Shown: positions 48,303-57,873, numbered from the stretch's first letter. The stretch is 64,000 nucleotides of DNA from an uncultured Oscillospiraceae bacterium (GCA_910586535.1 CAJUHS010000004.1:62001-126000), one strand, 5' to 3'. The notes: generated by a model from the sequence alone, not told the origin. Numbers and translations are program-made.

Positions 48303-49057
48303 CAAGACGGTATGTTGACGAGATAATCATGAAAAAGCCTGCCGATAAAAATTCCTATCTGGCGGAAATTCCCGCTGTCAGGTTCTTGGAGAAAAAAGGC
48401 TCTCTTACCATTGATTCGGACGTTACATTTTTGGTTGGCGAAAACGGAACCGGAAAGTCCACCCTTATCGAAGCGATAGCGGTGGCGTGCGGTTTTAATC
48501 CCGAGGGAGGAACGAAAAATTTCAGCTTTTCCACGTCGGGGGACGGTGAAAATTTTCACTCCGAGCTGTGGGGGCACATTGCCGTATCGCGGAGCAGATA
48601 CCCCAAGGACGGATTTTTCCTCCGTGCGGAAAGCTTTTTCAACGCGGCTTCCTATATTGACGAACTGGATAAAATTCCAGCGGCAAGTCCGAAAATTATC
48701 GGCGGCTACGGAGGAGAATCCCTGCATGAGCAGTCTCACGGCGAAAGCTTTCTCGCACTTGTCCAAAACCGTTTTTTCGGAAACGGTCTGTATATTCTGG
48801 ACGAGCCGGAAGCTGCGCTTTCCCCAATGCGGCTGATGACCCTCATCGCGGAGCTAAACAGGCTTGTGAAGCAGGATTCCCAGCTTATCATAGCGACTCA
48901 TTCGCCCATACTGCTTGCGTTCCCGGGAGCGGCGGTATTGCAGCTATCCGACAGCGGCATAGAGCGGGTCGGATACAGGGACACGGAACATTATCGAGTA
49001 ACGCGGAGATTCCTTGAAAATCCCGAAAAGATGATAAAGTATCTTACTGAAGATTAA
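48299..49057 (+). CDS. AAA/ABC-type ATPase in the queuosine operon
   Basis: 252 residues. Walker A GENGTGKST (~47-55), a Q-like region, a degenerate signature (GGYGGESLHEQSHGESF), Walker B LYILDEPEAALS and a switch His in IIATHSPILLAF. This is the compact stand-alone AAA family, resembling SMC/ABC heads but with no coiled coil or membrane part. Starts ATGA within the folE stop, so it is co-translated. No established role in queuosine synthesis; a partner or regulator role is only inferred from position. Confidence 0.85.
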   Translation: MTRRYVDEIIMKKPADKNSYLAEIPAVRFLEKKGSLTIDSDVTFLVGENGTGKSTLIEAIAVACGFNPEGGTKNFSFSTSGDGENFHSELWGHIAVSRSRYPKDGFFLRAESFFNAASYIDELDKIPAASPKIIGGYGGESLHEQSHGESFLALVQNRFFGNGLYILDEPEAALSPMRLMTLIAELNRLVKQDSQLIIATHSPILLAFPGAAVLQLSDSGIERVGYRDTEHYRVTRRFLENPEKMIKYLTED

Positions 49058-49092
49058 TACGTATCTCAAAAATAAAAATTACGGAGGATAAT

Positions 49093-49788
49093 ATGAAAGC
49101 ACTTGTTTTATTCAGCGGCGGCGTGGACAGTTCCACCTGCCTTGCGCTGGCGGTACAAAAATACGGCGCGGAAAATGTTGTTGCTCTCTCCGTTTCCTAC
49201 GGACAGAAGCATACAAAAGAAATTTCGGCGGCTGACGCTGTTGCGGGCTTCTACTGCACCGAGCATATCAAGCTTGACCTTAGTACTATTTTCAAGTACA
49301 GCGGCTGTTCTCTTTTGGAACAGTCAAGCGAGGAAATTCCTCACGAAAGCTACGCCGAGCAGCTTGAAAAGACGGAGGGCGCGCCTGTTTCCACCTATGT
49401 GCCTTTTCGGAACGGTTTGTTTATCGCGGCGGCGGCAAGCGTTGCGCTGTCAAAGGACTGCGGCGTTATTCTGTACGGAGCCCACGCGGACGACTCCGCT
49501 GGGAACGCTTATCCCGACTGCTCCTCCGCCTTTAACGAGGCTATGAGCAAAGCCGTCTGGGAGGGCAGCGGAGGACAGGTAAAGCTTGAAGCTCCTTTTG
49601 TGGGTTTAAGCAAGGCGCAGGTGGTGAAAAAGGGTATGGAGCTTGGCGTGCCCTACGAACTGACATGGAGCTGCTACGAGGGCGGGGACATTCCCTGCGG
49701 CGTTTGCGCTACCTGCCGAGACAGACTTGCGGCGTTTGAGGAGAACGGAATTGCCGATCCGTTGAACGACATAACGTCAAAAGCTTAA
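49093..49788 (+). CDS. queC: 7-cyano-7-deazaguanine (preQ0) synthase QueC
   Basis: 231 residues, ATP-dependent conversion of CDG to preQ0. PP-loop LVLFSGGVDSSTCLAL, the Zn-binding CYEGGDIPCGVCATC near the C-terminus, and GAHADDSAGNAYPDCS. ATG start with GGAGG upstream. Last gene of the operon. No queF is present here, so later steps lie elsewhere or preQ0 is the end product. Confidence 0.96.
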   Translation: MKALVLFSGGVDSSTCLALAVQKYGAENVVALSVSYGQKHTKEISAADAVAGFYCTEHIKLDLSTIFKYSGCSLLEQSSEEIPHESYAEQLEKTEGAPVSTYVPFRNGLFIAAAASVALSKDCGVILYGAHADDSAGNAYPDCSSAFNEAMSKAVWEGSGGQVKLEAPFVGLSKAQVVKKGMELGVPYELTWSCYEGGDIPCGVCATCRDRLAAFEENGIADPLNDITSKA

Positions 49789-49834
49789 TCAGCTGTCCTT
49801 GAAAGACCGTACAGTAAAAAGTGCGGCAAAACAA

Positions 49835-49877
49835 AAAAATCTTCCCGAACATTCAAATACCGTTCGGGAAGATTTTT
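49835..49877. terminator. Bidirectional terminator after queC
   Basis: 16-bp perfect stem (AAAAATCTTCCCGAAC and complement) with an 11-base loop and T-runs on both sides. It serves queC and the convergent hybrid kinase gene. Confidence 0.93.
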
Positions 49878-49957
49878 ATTCTGATATACGTTTAAAAATT
49901 AAGCAAAAACTTTGATTCAAAAGGCATTGCGCAGATTGTTCAGCCTTAGTTTCCGTA

Positions 49958-52900
49958 TTAATCCAGCCATTTGCTGAGAGTCTTTACCAGCACTTTAAGA
50001 TCGAGCGGCTTGGAGATATGCTCGTTCATACCTGCGTTCATGGAAGCCTGAACGTCATCGTTGAAAGCGTTTGCAGTCATTGCAACAATCGGTACTCCCT
50101 TTGCGTCGCGGCGGTTTAGGGCGCGTATTGCCCTTGCCGCTTCGTTTCCGTTCATAATAGGCATCTGGATATCCATAAACACCAGATCGTAGTACCCCTG
50201 CTCCGAGGCTGCGAATTTGTCCACAACTTTCCGTCCGTTTTCAGCGCATTCCACTTCCAGCCCCGTCATTTCGAGCAGCTCCACGGCTATCTCGGTGTTT
50301 AACTCGTTATCCTCGGCAAGAAGCACGCGCTTGCCGGAAAAGTCGGCGTTTTTAAGGTTGTCCATATCGTTTTCGCTGTCTGGCTTAGTTCCTCCCGATG
50401 TCATCTCGCGGAAAAGCCGCGCCAGCTTTGATGTGAACAGCGGCTTGCTGACAAATGCGTCCGCGCCTGCGGCACGCGCTTCAAGCTCTATATCAGACCA
50501 GTCGGAGGCAGAGATTATCACTATGGGTACTTCGTGACCTACCTTTCTGCGTATTTCCTTTGTGACCCGGATACCGTCCATCCCCGGCATTTTCCAGTCG
50601 ATCAGCGCGGCAAAGAAATTTTCTCCCGCATTGTGACGGTCAATGACCTTTTTCACCGCGGACTCTCCGTCGGAAACACACTCGCCGTTCATGCCGAGTT
50701 CGTTCAGTATGCGCAGAGCGTTTTCGCGGGTAGTCTCCTCGTCGTCAGCCACAAGCACGGGCAGTCCTGCAAAAGCGTCGTAGGAAATATCCTCGGTATC
50801 CTGAAGCTTCAGCGAAATGTTTAATGTGAACTTTGAACCCTTTCCGAGCTCGCTTTCCACCTTTATGTCTCCGTCCATCATGCGGACAAGGTTGTCGGTT
50901 ATGGCGAGTCCCAGACCTGTTCCGTGTATCTTGCTTATGCGGCTGTCCGAAGCTCTTGAAAACGGCTCGAAGATGTGCTCCACAAATTCGGGGGACATTC
51001 CTATGCCGTCGTCCTCGAAAATAAATTCGTATCTTCCCGCCCTTTCGTTTTCGCGAGTAGTCTCGGAAATGCCGATCTTTATGTTTCCGCCCTCGGGAGT
51101 GTACTTCACCGCATTGCTTGCAAGGTTCAGGAAAGACTGCTGTATACGCAGCTTGTCTCCGATGACCTTTTCGTGCACTACGTTCCGTATGCATACTTTT
51201 AAATTTTGGTTTTTGGCCTTTATCTGCGGACGCACCATTGAAATAAGAGCGTCCACCAGGTCGGAAAGATTGAACTCCTCTTCGTTGAGGTCGACCTTGC
51301 CCGACTCGATCTTTGACATATCCAGCACTTCGTTGATAAGCGAGAGCAGGTGTCCGGAGGATACCGTTATCTTGTTAAGGCAGTCGGCAACTCTGTCCAT
51401 GTCGTCAAGATGAGTTCCGGCAATAGCGGTCATGCCGATAATGGCGTTTATGGGGGTGCGGATATCGTGGCTCATTCTTGACAAGAAGTCTGATTTTGCG
51501 GAGTTTGCCCGTCTTGCCGCTTCGTATGCGTCCATAAGAGCGTGCTTGGCGTTTTCTTCAGCCTGGCGGCTCTTTGTGGTATCGGTGCCGACTATAACAG
51601 CCATGATATGACCGTTTCTTTCGCTTCGCGACAGAAGCGAAGTCACACGGGTGTAGGAATCCGTCACGCTGCTGTAGTATTCCACCTCTCCGCTTCTTTC
51701 GCCTGAATTGTATTTTTTCAGCATTGCCTCACGGCTCAGCTCGGTTATCATTTCCTTGTCGAGGAACTGCGGTTCGGCTCTTTCAAGCCATTTGCTTATA
51801 AATTCGTCGAATGCAACGGGAAGCTTTATATTGAATTTTCTGAACGGATTTATGCCGTGCTTTGTAACGTATTCGCTGGTGATAATTCCGTCGGTAAGAT
51901 CGAAAGAGTAAGCGTATTCGCAGTTGGTGAGCAGCGCGTCGCGGTACTGACCCCTCTCTTCCTTGATTATCTCGTTAAGCTCGTAGGTTTTGGTGATGTC
52001 GAGCATGGAGCTTAAAATAAATCTGCTGCCGTCGTCGAATTCCAGCATACGGGAGTTGGTCTGTACTCTGCAAACCGTTCCGTCGCTGTGCTTTATGCGG
52101 AACTCGTATGACGCTTCGCCGCCGGGCTCTTTTATGCTTTTAACCGCGTTGGACATAACAGCTATGTCCTCGGGGAGGATATTCTCCCGCATGATTCTGT
52201 TCATGTTTATGTCCGCGTCACTGCCGTTCCAGCCGAACAGGAACTTCGCTTCGTCGTTAAGAAGAAGTATTTCGCGCCTCGGCAGACGGTACGCAAATAT
52301 TCCGCAGTTGAGGGAGCGCATCATCTGGCTGATCATTGTAAGGGAATTTCTAAGCTCCATGTTGCGTTCTTCAAGCTCGGTAACGTCGTTGTAGAAGCTG
52401 TAAAACAGTGTATTTCCGTCTTCTCCGGCAACCTTTTTTCCGCTGTCGACTATCCATTTGATACTGCCGTCCTTGCACTTTACGCGGTACTTTACAGAGT
52501 AAACGCTTCCGCGGCTGAGGTCGTCCTCCAAAGCTTTGAGAACATCTTCAAGGTCGGGAGGGTAAATGATGTGGGATGCGCTGTTGTTTGAGATCCGGAC
52601 AAATTCCTCCACAGAGTAGCCGAACAAAGCGGCAGCCGATTCGCTTATATAGGTATATGTAAATTCTTCATCGCCGCGGCTTATTTTGAAGCCTCCGGAA
52701 ATGCCGCTCAGTATCGTTTCAAGCTGTAAATTTATGTCGGTGTTCACCTGGAGCAGGGTTTTGGAAAGCTTTTCCTCGGCGGCTTTTTCGTGGGAAATAT
52801 TTTTAACGTACCACATAACGAGCCTGTTCTGCGGCGAGTACCCCTGAAGTGGTATAAGCTCGGTGCGCACCCATTTAGGTTCGCCGTCCTCAAGCCGGCG

Positions 52901-53971
52901 GTAGGTTATGTCTATGTAATCTGAGCCCATGTCGAAAATGGTTTTCATTCTGGCGGGAAGCATTATGTTCAGAAATTTTTCCCTGTACTCCATCAAAACG
53001 TAATCCTCGGCGAAGCGGCGTATCTGGGAGTCAAAGTCCTCCTTAAAAAACGGGGCGTCGTCCTTTTCGGTTTCCGAAATAGTAATAGTGTGCATGGAGT
53101 TTTTGTTCAGGTCAATGCAGCCGATACGGTAGTATGTGTCCCTCATAAGGCTGAGGGAGGACTCAAGCAGCACCTTTTCCTGTTTCTCCTCGTCGATACA
53201 CTGAGCCGTATAGAGAACGTTATGTACGGAGCCGTCGGGAAGAACGTTCACGAGTACCGCCGTACCGCGCATCCAGTTGTACAGACCGGAATTGTTAAGC
53301 TGACGGAACTCATAACTGAAGCTCCGCGTTTCGCAGTCCAGATGGGAGCGGATATAATCCGCGCTGAACTTATTCATGTATTCGGAACGGTCTTCCTCGA
53401 AAACGCAGCTTTCGGCGTAAAGCTTCATTGCGCTTTCAGCGTCGCCGCAGTCGGGAATATGTCCCGCCAAACCGAGTTTGCCCTCGACGACCATATAGGT
53501 GTTGGTCGTCATATCAATGCAGCAGCGGATAGGGTACAGCTCACCAAGCGCGTCTATCCATTCAGAGTAGCGCTGCTCTCTTTGTTTGATCGAGGAAAGA
53601 TCCTCTATGATACCGACAGCGCGGACAGGAATGCCGTTTCCGTCACGTTCCACAGTAGTAAGCGTAGCATGGCACCAGTTTTTTCCGCTCTTGTTCCTGA
53701 ACATTGCGTCGGAGGACTCCGCTCCGCCGTTTATATCAAAGTACAGCTTGTTAAATGCTGGGATATCACTTTCAAGAACAAAGTCCTCCGAAAAGGAATA
53801 GGGCATATTTTTGTACAGTGGACCGCATTTGAATCTTTCACAGGTTCTCGTCGGTATTTCGGCTGTTCCGCTGCGCACGTCATAGCTGAAGTAGTGAATA
53901 GCGGTATTTTCCAAGGCTTTCAGAAGCATTTCCCCTTTGAAAGCCGGTGCGCCGTCATAGGTACGGTTCAT
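49958..53971 (-). CDS. Giant cytoplasmic multi-PAS hybrid histidine kinase with two receivers
   Basis: 1337 residues with no membrane helix. A series of about five to six PAS-like units fills residues ~20-800 (for example GVPVRAVGIIEDLSS, VMWYVKNISHEKAAEEK, FYSFYNDVTELEERN and RFILSSMLDITKTYEL are PAC-type ends). Then HisKA (MSHDIRTPINAIIGM), HATPase (NLASNAVKYTPEGG, GTGLGLAITDNL), a first REC (VLVADDEETT, Asp in LIDWKMPGMDG) and a second REC (VLLAEDNELN, Asp in FMDIQMPIMNG). This implies a soluble sensor with internal phosphorelay, but no Hpt is seen. Start ATG with AGGAG 7 bases upstream. No cognate output gene is adjacent. Confidence 0.9.
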   Translation of the reverse strand: MNRTYDGAPAFKGEMLLKALENTAIHYFSYDVRSGTAEIPTRTCERFKCGPLYKNMPYSFSEDFVLESDIPAFNKLYFDINGGAESSDAMFRNKSGKNWCHATLTTVERDGNGIPVRAVGIIEDLSSIKQREQRYSEWIDALGELYPIRCCIDMTTNTYMVVEGKLGLAGHIPDCGDAESAMKLYAESCVFEEDRSEYMNKFSADYIRSHLDCETRSFSYEFRQLNNSGLYNWMRGTAVLVNVLPDGSVHNVLYTAQCIDEEKQEKVLLESSLSLMRDTYYRIGCIDLNKNSMHTITISETEKDDAPFFKEDFDSQIRRFAEDYVLMEYREKFLNIMLPARMKTIFDMGSDYIDITYRRLEDGEPKWVRTELIPLQGYSPQNRLVMWYVKNISHEKAAEEKLSKTLLQVNTDINLQLETILSGISGGFKISRGDEEFTYTYISESAAALFGYSVEEFVRISNNSASHIIYPPDLEDVLKALEDDLSRGSVYSVKYRVKCKDGSIKWIVDSGKKVAGEDGNTLFYSFYNDVTELEERNMELRNSLTMISQMMRSLNCGIFAYRLPRREILLLNDEAKFLFGWNGSDADINMNRIMRENILPEDIAVMSNAVKSIKEPGGEASYEFRIKHSDGTVCRVQTNSRMLEFDDGSRFILSSMLDITKTYELNEIIKEERGQYRDALLTNCEYAYSFDLTDGIITSEYVTKHGINPFRKFNIKLPVAFDEFISKWLERAEPQFLDKEMITELSREAMLKKYNSGERSGEVEYYSSVTDSYTRVTSLLSRSERNGHIMAVIVGTDTTKSRQAEENAKHALMDAYEAARRANSAKSDFLSRMSHDIRTPINAIIGMTAIAGTHLDDMDRVADCLNKITVSSGHLLSLINEVLDMSKIESGKVDLNEEEFNLSDLVDALISMVRPQIKAKNQNLKVCIRNVVHEKVIGDKLRIQQSFLNLASNAVKYTPEGGNIKIGISETTRENERAGRYEFIFEDDGIGMSPEFVEHIFEPFSRASDSRISKIHGTGLGLAITDNLVRMMDGDIKVESELGKGSKFTLNISLKLQDTEDISYDAFAGLPVLVADDEETTRENALRILNELGMNGECVSDGESAVKKVIDRHNAGENFFAALIDWKMPGMDGIRVTKEIRRKVGHEVPIVIISASDWSDIELEARAAGADAFVSKPLFTSKLARLFREMTSGGTKPDSENDMDNLKNADFSGKRVLLAEDNELNTEIAVELLEMTGLEVECAENGRKVVDKFAASEQGYYDLVFMDIQMPIMNGNEAARAIRALNRRDAKGVPIVAMTANAFNDDVQASMNAGMNEHISKPLDLKVLVKTLSKWLD

Positions 53972-54062
53972 TACGCTGCTCCTCTCGAGTAAATTTGCAT
54001 TATTGTAAAAAACGTCTTATCTTAATAAGGTCAGGCGATATAATAGCTATACTTATGCATTA

Positions 54063-54092
54063 ATTATACAATATAAACAAGCGGTATGTCAA
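54063..54092 (-). promoter_or_regulatory. SigA promoter of the multi-PAS hybrid kinase
   Basis: Minus strand TTGACA (54092-54087), 18-base spacer, TATAAT (54068-54063); a leader of about 85 bases. Confidence 0.8.
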
Positions 54093-54191
54093 CCGAAGAA
54101 AAGGAAAAATCACGGGAATCATTTTTATATTATAAGTTTATGTTCAGCGGCGGGGACTTACCGCTGAACACAAATTATTTACAAAAATGTG

Positions 54192-54220
54192 TTGAAAATG
54201 CGCCGGCAGTATGATAAAAT
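54192..54220 (+). promoter_or_regulatory. SigA promoter of the GH5 gene
   Basis: TTGAAA (54192-54197), 17-base spacer, TAAAAT (54215-54220). Confidence 0.7.
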
Positions 54221-54251
54221 TAATAAAATATTTTAACGGAGGTAATTACAG

Positions 54252-55439
54252 GTGAAAAACAAAACATTGAAAAAATTATGCTCGGCAGTTATAGCTTCAT
54301 GCCTTCTTTTATCCCTTTCAGGCTGCGGAAATAAAGAAAATACCGGAAACGGAGACTCTCAGGACGGCGGTTCTCAGGCTCAGGAGCAGACCGCTGCTGT
54401 AAGCGCCGTAAACGACGAGATACGCGACATTTCCTCCGCGGAGCTTGTAAAGGAAATCAAAGTCGGCTGGAGCCTCGGAAATACTCTCGATTCCACCGGC
54501 GGCAGCGGCGTTGACAGTGAAACAAGCTGGGGGAATATTGTTACCACCAAGGAAATGATAACCGCAGTCAAGGACGCGGGCTTCAATATTATAAGAATCC
54601 CCACCACATGGGGCATACACATGGACGAAAACAACAAGGTCGATGAAGCGTGGATGAACCGCGTGCAGGAGGTCGTGGACTACGCCTACTCGCAGGATAT
54701 GTTCGTTATCCTCAATATACACCACGAGGAGTGGCACGATCCTTATTACGATAACGAAGCGGCAGCCACGGAGAGGCTTAAAGCTCTCTGGACTCAGATA
54801 GGCACCCGCTTTTCAGGCTACGGCGAAAAGCTTATTTTTGAGGGACTTAACGAACCCCGCAAGAGAAACACCGCTCTTGAATGGAACGGCGGCGACGCCG
54901 AGGGACACGAGGTCGTAAACAATTTTAACGCGGCGTTTGTGTCCACCGTAAGAGGTCTGGGAGGAAACAACGCAAAGCGCCACCTGATGATCCCCGCCTA
55001 TGCGGCAAGCTCTTCGGATCAGGCTATGAAAGCGGTCAAGATTCCCGAGGGCGACGATAAAATAATCGTGTCCATTCACGCCTACACTCCCTATGCGTTT
55101 GCCCTCAGCGACGATCTTCTGGCAAGGGATTTCTCCCCGGACGATCCTTCCGCAAACGATATCGTTTATCTTATGAACTGTCTGAAGACAAATTTCATTG
55201 ACAAGGGCACTCCCGTTATCATCGGTGAATTTGGCGCAAGAGCCAAGGCGAACGAGGAGACGCGCGCCGAATGGGCGACATTCTATGTAAGCAAGGCGAA
55301 AGAGATCGGCGTTCCATGCCTCTGGTGGGACAACGGCGCGTTTTCGGGTACGGGTGAAAACTTCGGTATCCTTGACCGCGCAACCTGCACATGGAAGTTC
55401 CCCCTTATTGTTGAGGGTCTTATGAAAGGTCTCGAATAA
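54252..55439 (+). CDS. GH5 (subfamily-4-like) endoglucanase lipoprotein
   Basis: 395 residues. Lipoprotein signal with lipobox LSGC (Cys25) and a Gly/Gln/Asp-rich linker, then a single GH5 catalytic domain (~60-395). Acid/base Glu201 in FEGLNEPR, nucleophile Glu326 in IIGEFGA, plus GWSLGNTLD, RIPTTWG and LNIHHEEWHD. It should cleave beta-1,4-glucans (cellulose, xyloglucan or mixed-linkage) at the cell surface. No dockerin or carbohydrate-binding module, unlike cellulosomal enzymes. GTG start with GGAGG 9 bases upstream. Monocistronic. Confidence 0.93.
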   Translation: MKNKTLKKLCSAVIASCLLLSLSGCGNKENTGNGDSQDGGSQAQEQTAAVSAVNDEIRDISSAELVKEIKVGWSLGNTLDSTGGSGVDSETSWGNIVTTKEMITAVKDAGFNIIRIPTTWGIHMDENNKVDEAWMNRVQEVVDYAYSQDMFVILNIHHEEWHDPYYDNEAAATERLKALWTQIGTRFSGYGEKLIFEGLNEPRKRNTALEWNGGDAEGHEVVNNFNAAFVSTVRGLGGNNAKRHLMIPAYAASSSDQAMKAVKIPEGDDKIIVSIHAYTPYAFALSDDLLARDFSPDDPSANDIVYLMNCLKTNFIDKGTPVIIGEFGARAKANEETRAEWATFYVSKAKEIGVPCLWWDNGAFSGTGENFGILDRATCTWKFPLIVEGLMKGLE

Positions 55440-55470
55440 TATTATTTAAAACACCGTATTATATAATATT

Positions 55471-55505
55471 ATATCCCCGAATGGAATCGTCTCATTCGGG
55501 GATAT
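55471..55505. terminator. Hairpin between the GH5 and ylqH-like genes
   Basis: 12-bp perfect stem ATATCCCCGAAT/ATTCGGGGATAT with an 11-base loop. T-runs are weak on both strands, but it sits between convergent gene ends. Confidence 0.6.
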
Positions 55506-55518
55506 GATTTACAGAAAT

Positions 55519-55809
55519 TTACTGCTGACCTTTGTTATCCTTTGCAATGCGCATTACCTGCACGTAGATACCCGCCACAAGCTGATAAAGATCCGGAGGG
55601 ATACCCTGCCCAACGTTCAGCATGGTAAGCAGCGCGGTAGCGGAGTCGTCCCGGTAAATAGGCACGCCGTTTTCGTCGGCAAGATTGATTATTTTTTCGG
55701 CGACATGACCGTGACCCGAAGCTACAACTATGGGAGTGTAGTCCTTATCGGGATTATATCTTAGCGCCACAGCGGAATTGCCGGGCTTTTTTCCCTTATA
55801 TCCTGACAT
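55519..55809 (-). CDS. FlhB C-terminal-domain protein (YlqH-like)
   Basis: 96 residues matching only the cytoplasmic switch domain of FlhB/EscU/YscU: AVALRYNPDKDYTPIVVASG, then AEKIINLADENGVPIYRDD and GQGIPPDLYQLVAGIY. The membrane part and the NPTH autocleavage site are absent. B. subtilis has the same arrangement as ylqG-ylqH, of unknown function. The ATG overlaps the end of the ylqG-like gene by 14 bases, with GGAGG upstream. Confidence 0.88.
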   Translation of the reverse strand: MSGYKGKKPGNSAVALRYNPDKDYTPIVVASGHGHVAEKIINLADENGVPIYRDDSATALLTMLNVGQGIPPDLYQLVAGIYVQVMRIAKDNKGQQ

Positions 55810-57697
55810 TCAGACCTGTCCTCCTTTCGTTTAGCTTGGGGAATATGTTCGTAAGGTCGCGTTTCCGCTTCAAAGGCTGTATCATTACCTTTTCCGCGCT
55901 GTATCCGCAGGCAGCCGCCAGATCGGGAAGCATTTCCTTAATGGGAAGATAGCTTCTTTCCGTTCCCGCAGGACACATAAGAGCCGCGTTTACGGATTTG
56001 CCACGGGCGTATACCTCAAGCTCGAAGTACCCTGCGTCCTCTATCTCAAAGCACAGGAAAAGATGATTGTCCGATTCTCCGGTTTCGGGATCGCGGTCAG
56101 CGTCCGGGTCTGCCCAAAGCTCGCCGAAAGCTTTCATTCCATCCATATTCATCGGTACGAGAAAATGCAGCAGGGGGGTGAACACTCCCGGAGCGCTGAG
56201 AAGCCCCTGTATCATATCGGGTCTGCTCATATCCGAAAGGGATTTAAGCGACGGATCGTTGATATTCTTTATAAGGAAGTCCAGCATATTCTCCATTGTT
56301 GTGGGGGGACGGTACTGAATGCCCTGCGCCATAGCCATTTCGGAAAGTACAAGGTTTATTCCCTGAGCGAGAGCGATCTTTTTGTCAAGATTTTCGGCGC
56401 GGTTGACTATTACGCTGAGCCTGTCGATCAGACTGTTCAGGTCGCGGGTCTTTTCAAAATCCCGTATGAGAGTGTTGAGGCCGCCCTTCATATTGTCGGA
56501 TAAAAGGGGCGAGAGCATTTTTTTCAGAAGAGCGGTTCCTTCTTTAACGGAAAGGGCATTCGCAGTTCTTTGAGTGTCCTGCGGTTCGGCATTTTTCGCG
56601 GCATCCGCAGCTCTGTCTGTATCTGCGGAAGACCTTTCCGTATCGGTTGTTTGTATGTTAAGCTCCTCGGCAAGCTTGCTGATATTTTCCGAAAGCTGTT
56701 CGGGGGTTAGCTTTTCCAGACCTGCGTTTACTGCGTCCGCAAGCCTTTCCGTAAGCATCGTCATGGACATCTGCGCGGAGGCGGAGGGATTATCCCTGAG
56801 CGCGGCAAGCTTTATATCCGCCGGAAGCCTTGCGCTTTCCACAAATTTTGTGAACAGCATATTCAGCTTGTCGGCTGTTTCCGCGTCGGGAGCCATATTC
56901 AGCACAGCCTGGAAGCTGTCCCCCAGAGCGGAAGGATCGCCGTTGAAACGCGAAAGATTGTAAGTGATAAGCGAAAGCAGGTTCTGGGTGCGGTCGTTCA
57001 GCAGCAGGCTTTTTTCAAGATAGCTCACAAGTGCGAGAACGTCGTTCTTTACCGTGCCGAAGTTTTCGGCGGAAAGCTTGTCGGCTGTCTGTAAAAGCAG
57101 GTCTACTATCTCGCGGCTCTGGGCGGCTTCTCCTGCAAGATACCTGAGGGAGGAGGATATTGAAGCAATGATATCGTCCCGCGCAACGGACGACGCTGCC
57201 GCTTTGAGGAAATCCATAACGGCAAGGCTTACCTCCTCTGAGGCGGGAGACCCCGCAAGTCCTGCTATCATGTCCTTTAAAGCGCCCCAAAGCTCTCCGC
57301 TGAACATCGTAGCCTCGTCCTGCTGGCGGATAATGTCGTCGGTCAGCTCGTCGGGGGTGAGGAGTATCTCGTTGGCAAATTCCGTTACCTTGTTAAGAAG
57401 CTCCGCGTTTCCCGCCGCTCCGAGAGCGGAGAGAGTACCCGAACCGAGAACGCCTTTCAGCAGCACAGCCGCAAGGGCCGGATCCTTTGATATAGCAGTC
57501 TGGAGCTTAGGCAGACCCGTACCTGCCTGATCCTTCAGGTTCTGTTCGCCGAGCTGTTCGTCGCGGGTGTTCGTTTTGTTGATATAGTCAACGTTGCCCA
57601 GATCGAAAACCTGTTCGGGAGCCTGGGGTTTTATGCTGGTATTCAGGTTATAATCCTTCGGTGCGACGGGAGTAGTTACTCTTAACAAGTCTGACAT
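55796..57697 (-). CDS. YlqG-like protein (FliK-related?), unknown function
   Basis: 633 residues, acidic, helical and rich in Ala/Leu/Ser, with no signal or membrane helix. The C-terminal ~130 residues form a compact beta domain (LFLCFEIEDAGYFELEVYAR ... CGYSAEKVMIQPLK), reminiscent of FliK-type C-terminal domains. It precedes and overlaps a YlqH-like gene, as in the ylqG-ylqH pair of Bacillus, so I call it YlqG-like by context. Start ATG at 57697 with AAGGA 9 bases upstream, over longer alternatives. No flagellar genes in the window. Confidence 0.75.
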   Translation of the reverse strand: MSDLLRVTTPVAPKDYNLNTSIKPQAPEQVFDLGNVDYINKTNTRDEQLGEQNLKDQAGTGLPKLQTAISKDPALAAVLLKGVLGSGTLSALGAAGNAELLNKVTEFANEILLTPDELTDDIIRQQDEATMFSGELWGALKDMIAGLAGSPASEEVSLAVMDFLKAAASSVARDDIIASISSSLRYLAGEAAQSREIVDLLLQTADKLSAENFGTVKNDVLALVSYLEKSLLLNDRTQNLLSLITYNLSRFNGDPSALGDSFQAVLNMAPDAETADKLNMLFTKFVESARLPADIKLAALRDNPSASAQMSMTMLTERLADAVNAGLEKLTPEQLSENISKLAEELNIQTTDTERSSADTDRAADAAKNAEPQDTQRTANALSVKEGTALLKKMLSPLLSDNMKGGLNTLIRDFEKTRDLNSLIDRLSVIVNRAENLDKKIALAQGINLVLSEMAMAQGIQYRPPTTMENMLDFLIKNINDPSLKSLSDMSRPDMIQGLLSAPGVFTPLLHFLVPMNMDGMKAFGELWADPDADRDPETGESDNHLFLCFEIEDAGYFELEVYARGKSVNAALMCPAGTERSYLPIKEMLPDLAAACGYSAEKVMIQPLKRKRDLTNIFPKLNERRTGLNVRI

Positions 57698-57734
57698 ACG
57701 AGCCATTCCTTTCCGGAATTTACCATAAAATCTA

Positions 57735-57751
57735 TTGGAAACGTATTCCAA
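57735..57751. promoter_or_regulatory. Perfect dyad TTGGAA-5-TTCCAA upstream of the ylqG-like gene
   Basis: Six-base arms with an ACGTA centre, 38 bases before the start codon, in AT-rich DNA with no clear SigA promoter on the minus strand. Possible operator; weak evidence. Confidence 0.3.
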
Positions 57752-57873
57752 AAAATATTAAAAATCAACCAATATGCTGGCTTTTTACAATTTTTTGTGC
57801 TATTTTGTTAAAAATGAACGAAAATTCACCTAAAAATTTTTCCGCTTTATTCTTATTATATTACATTTTTGTC

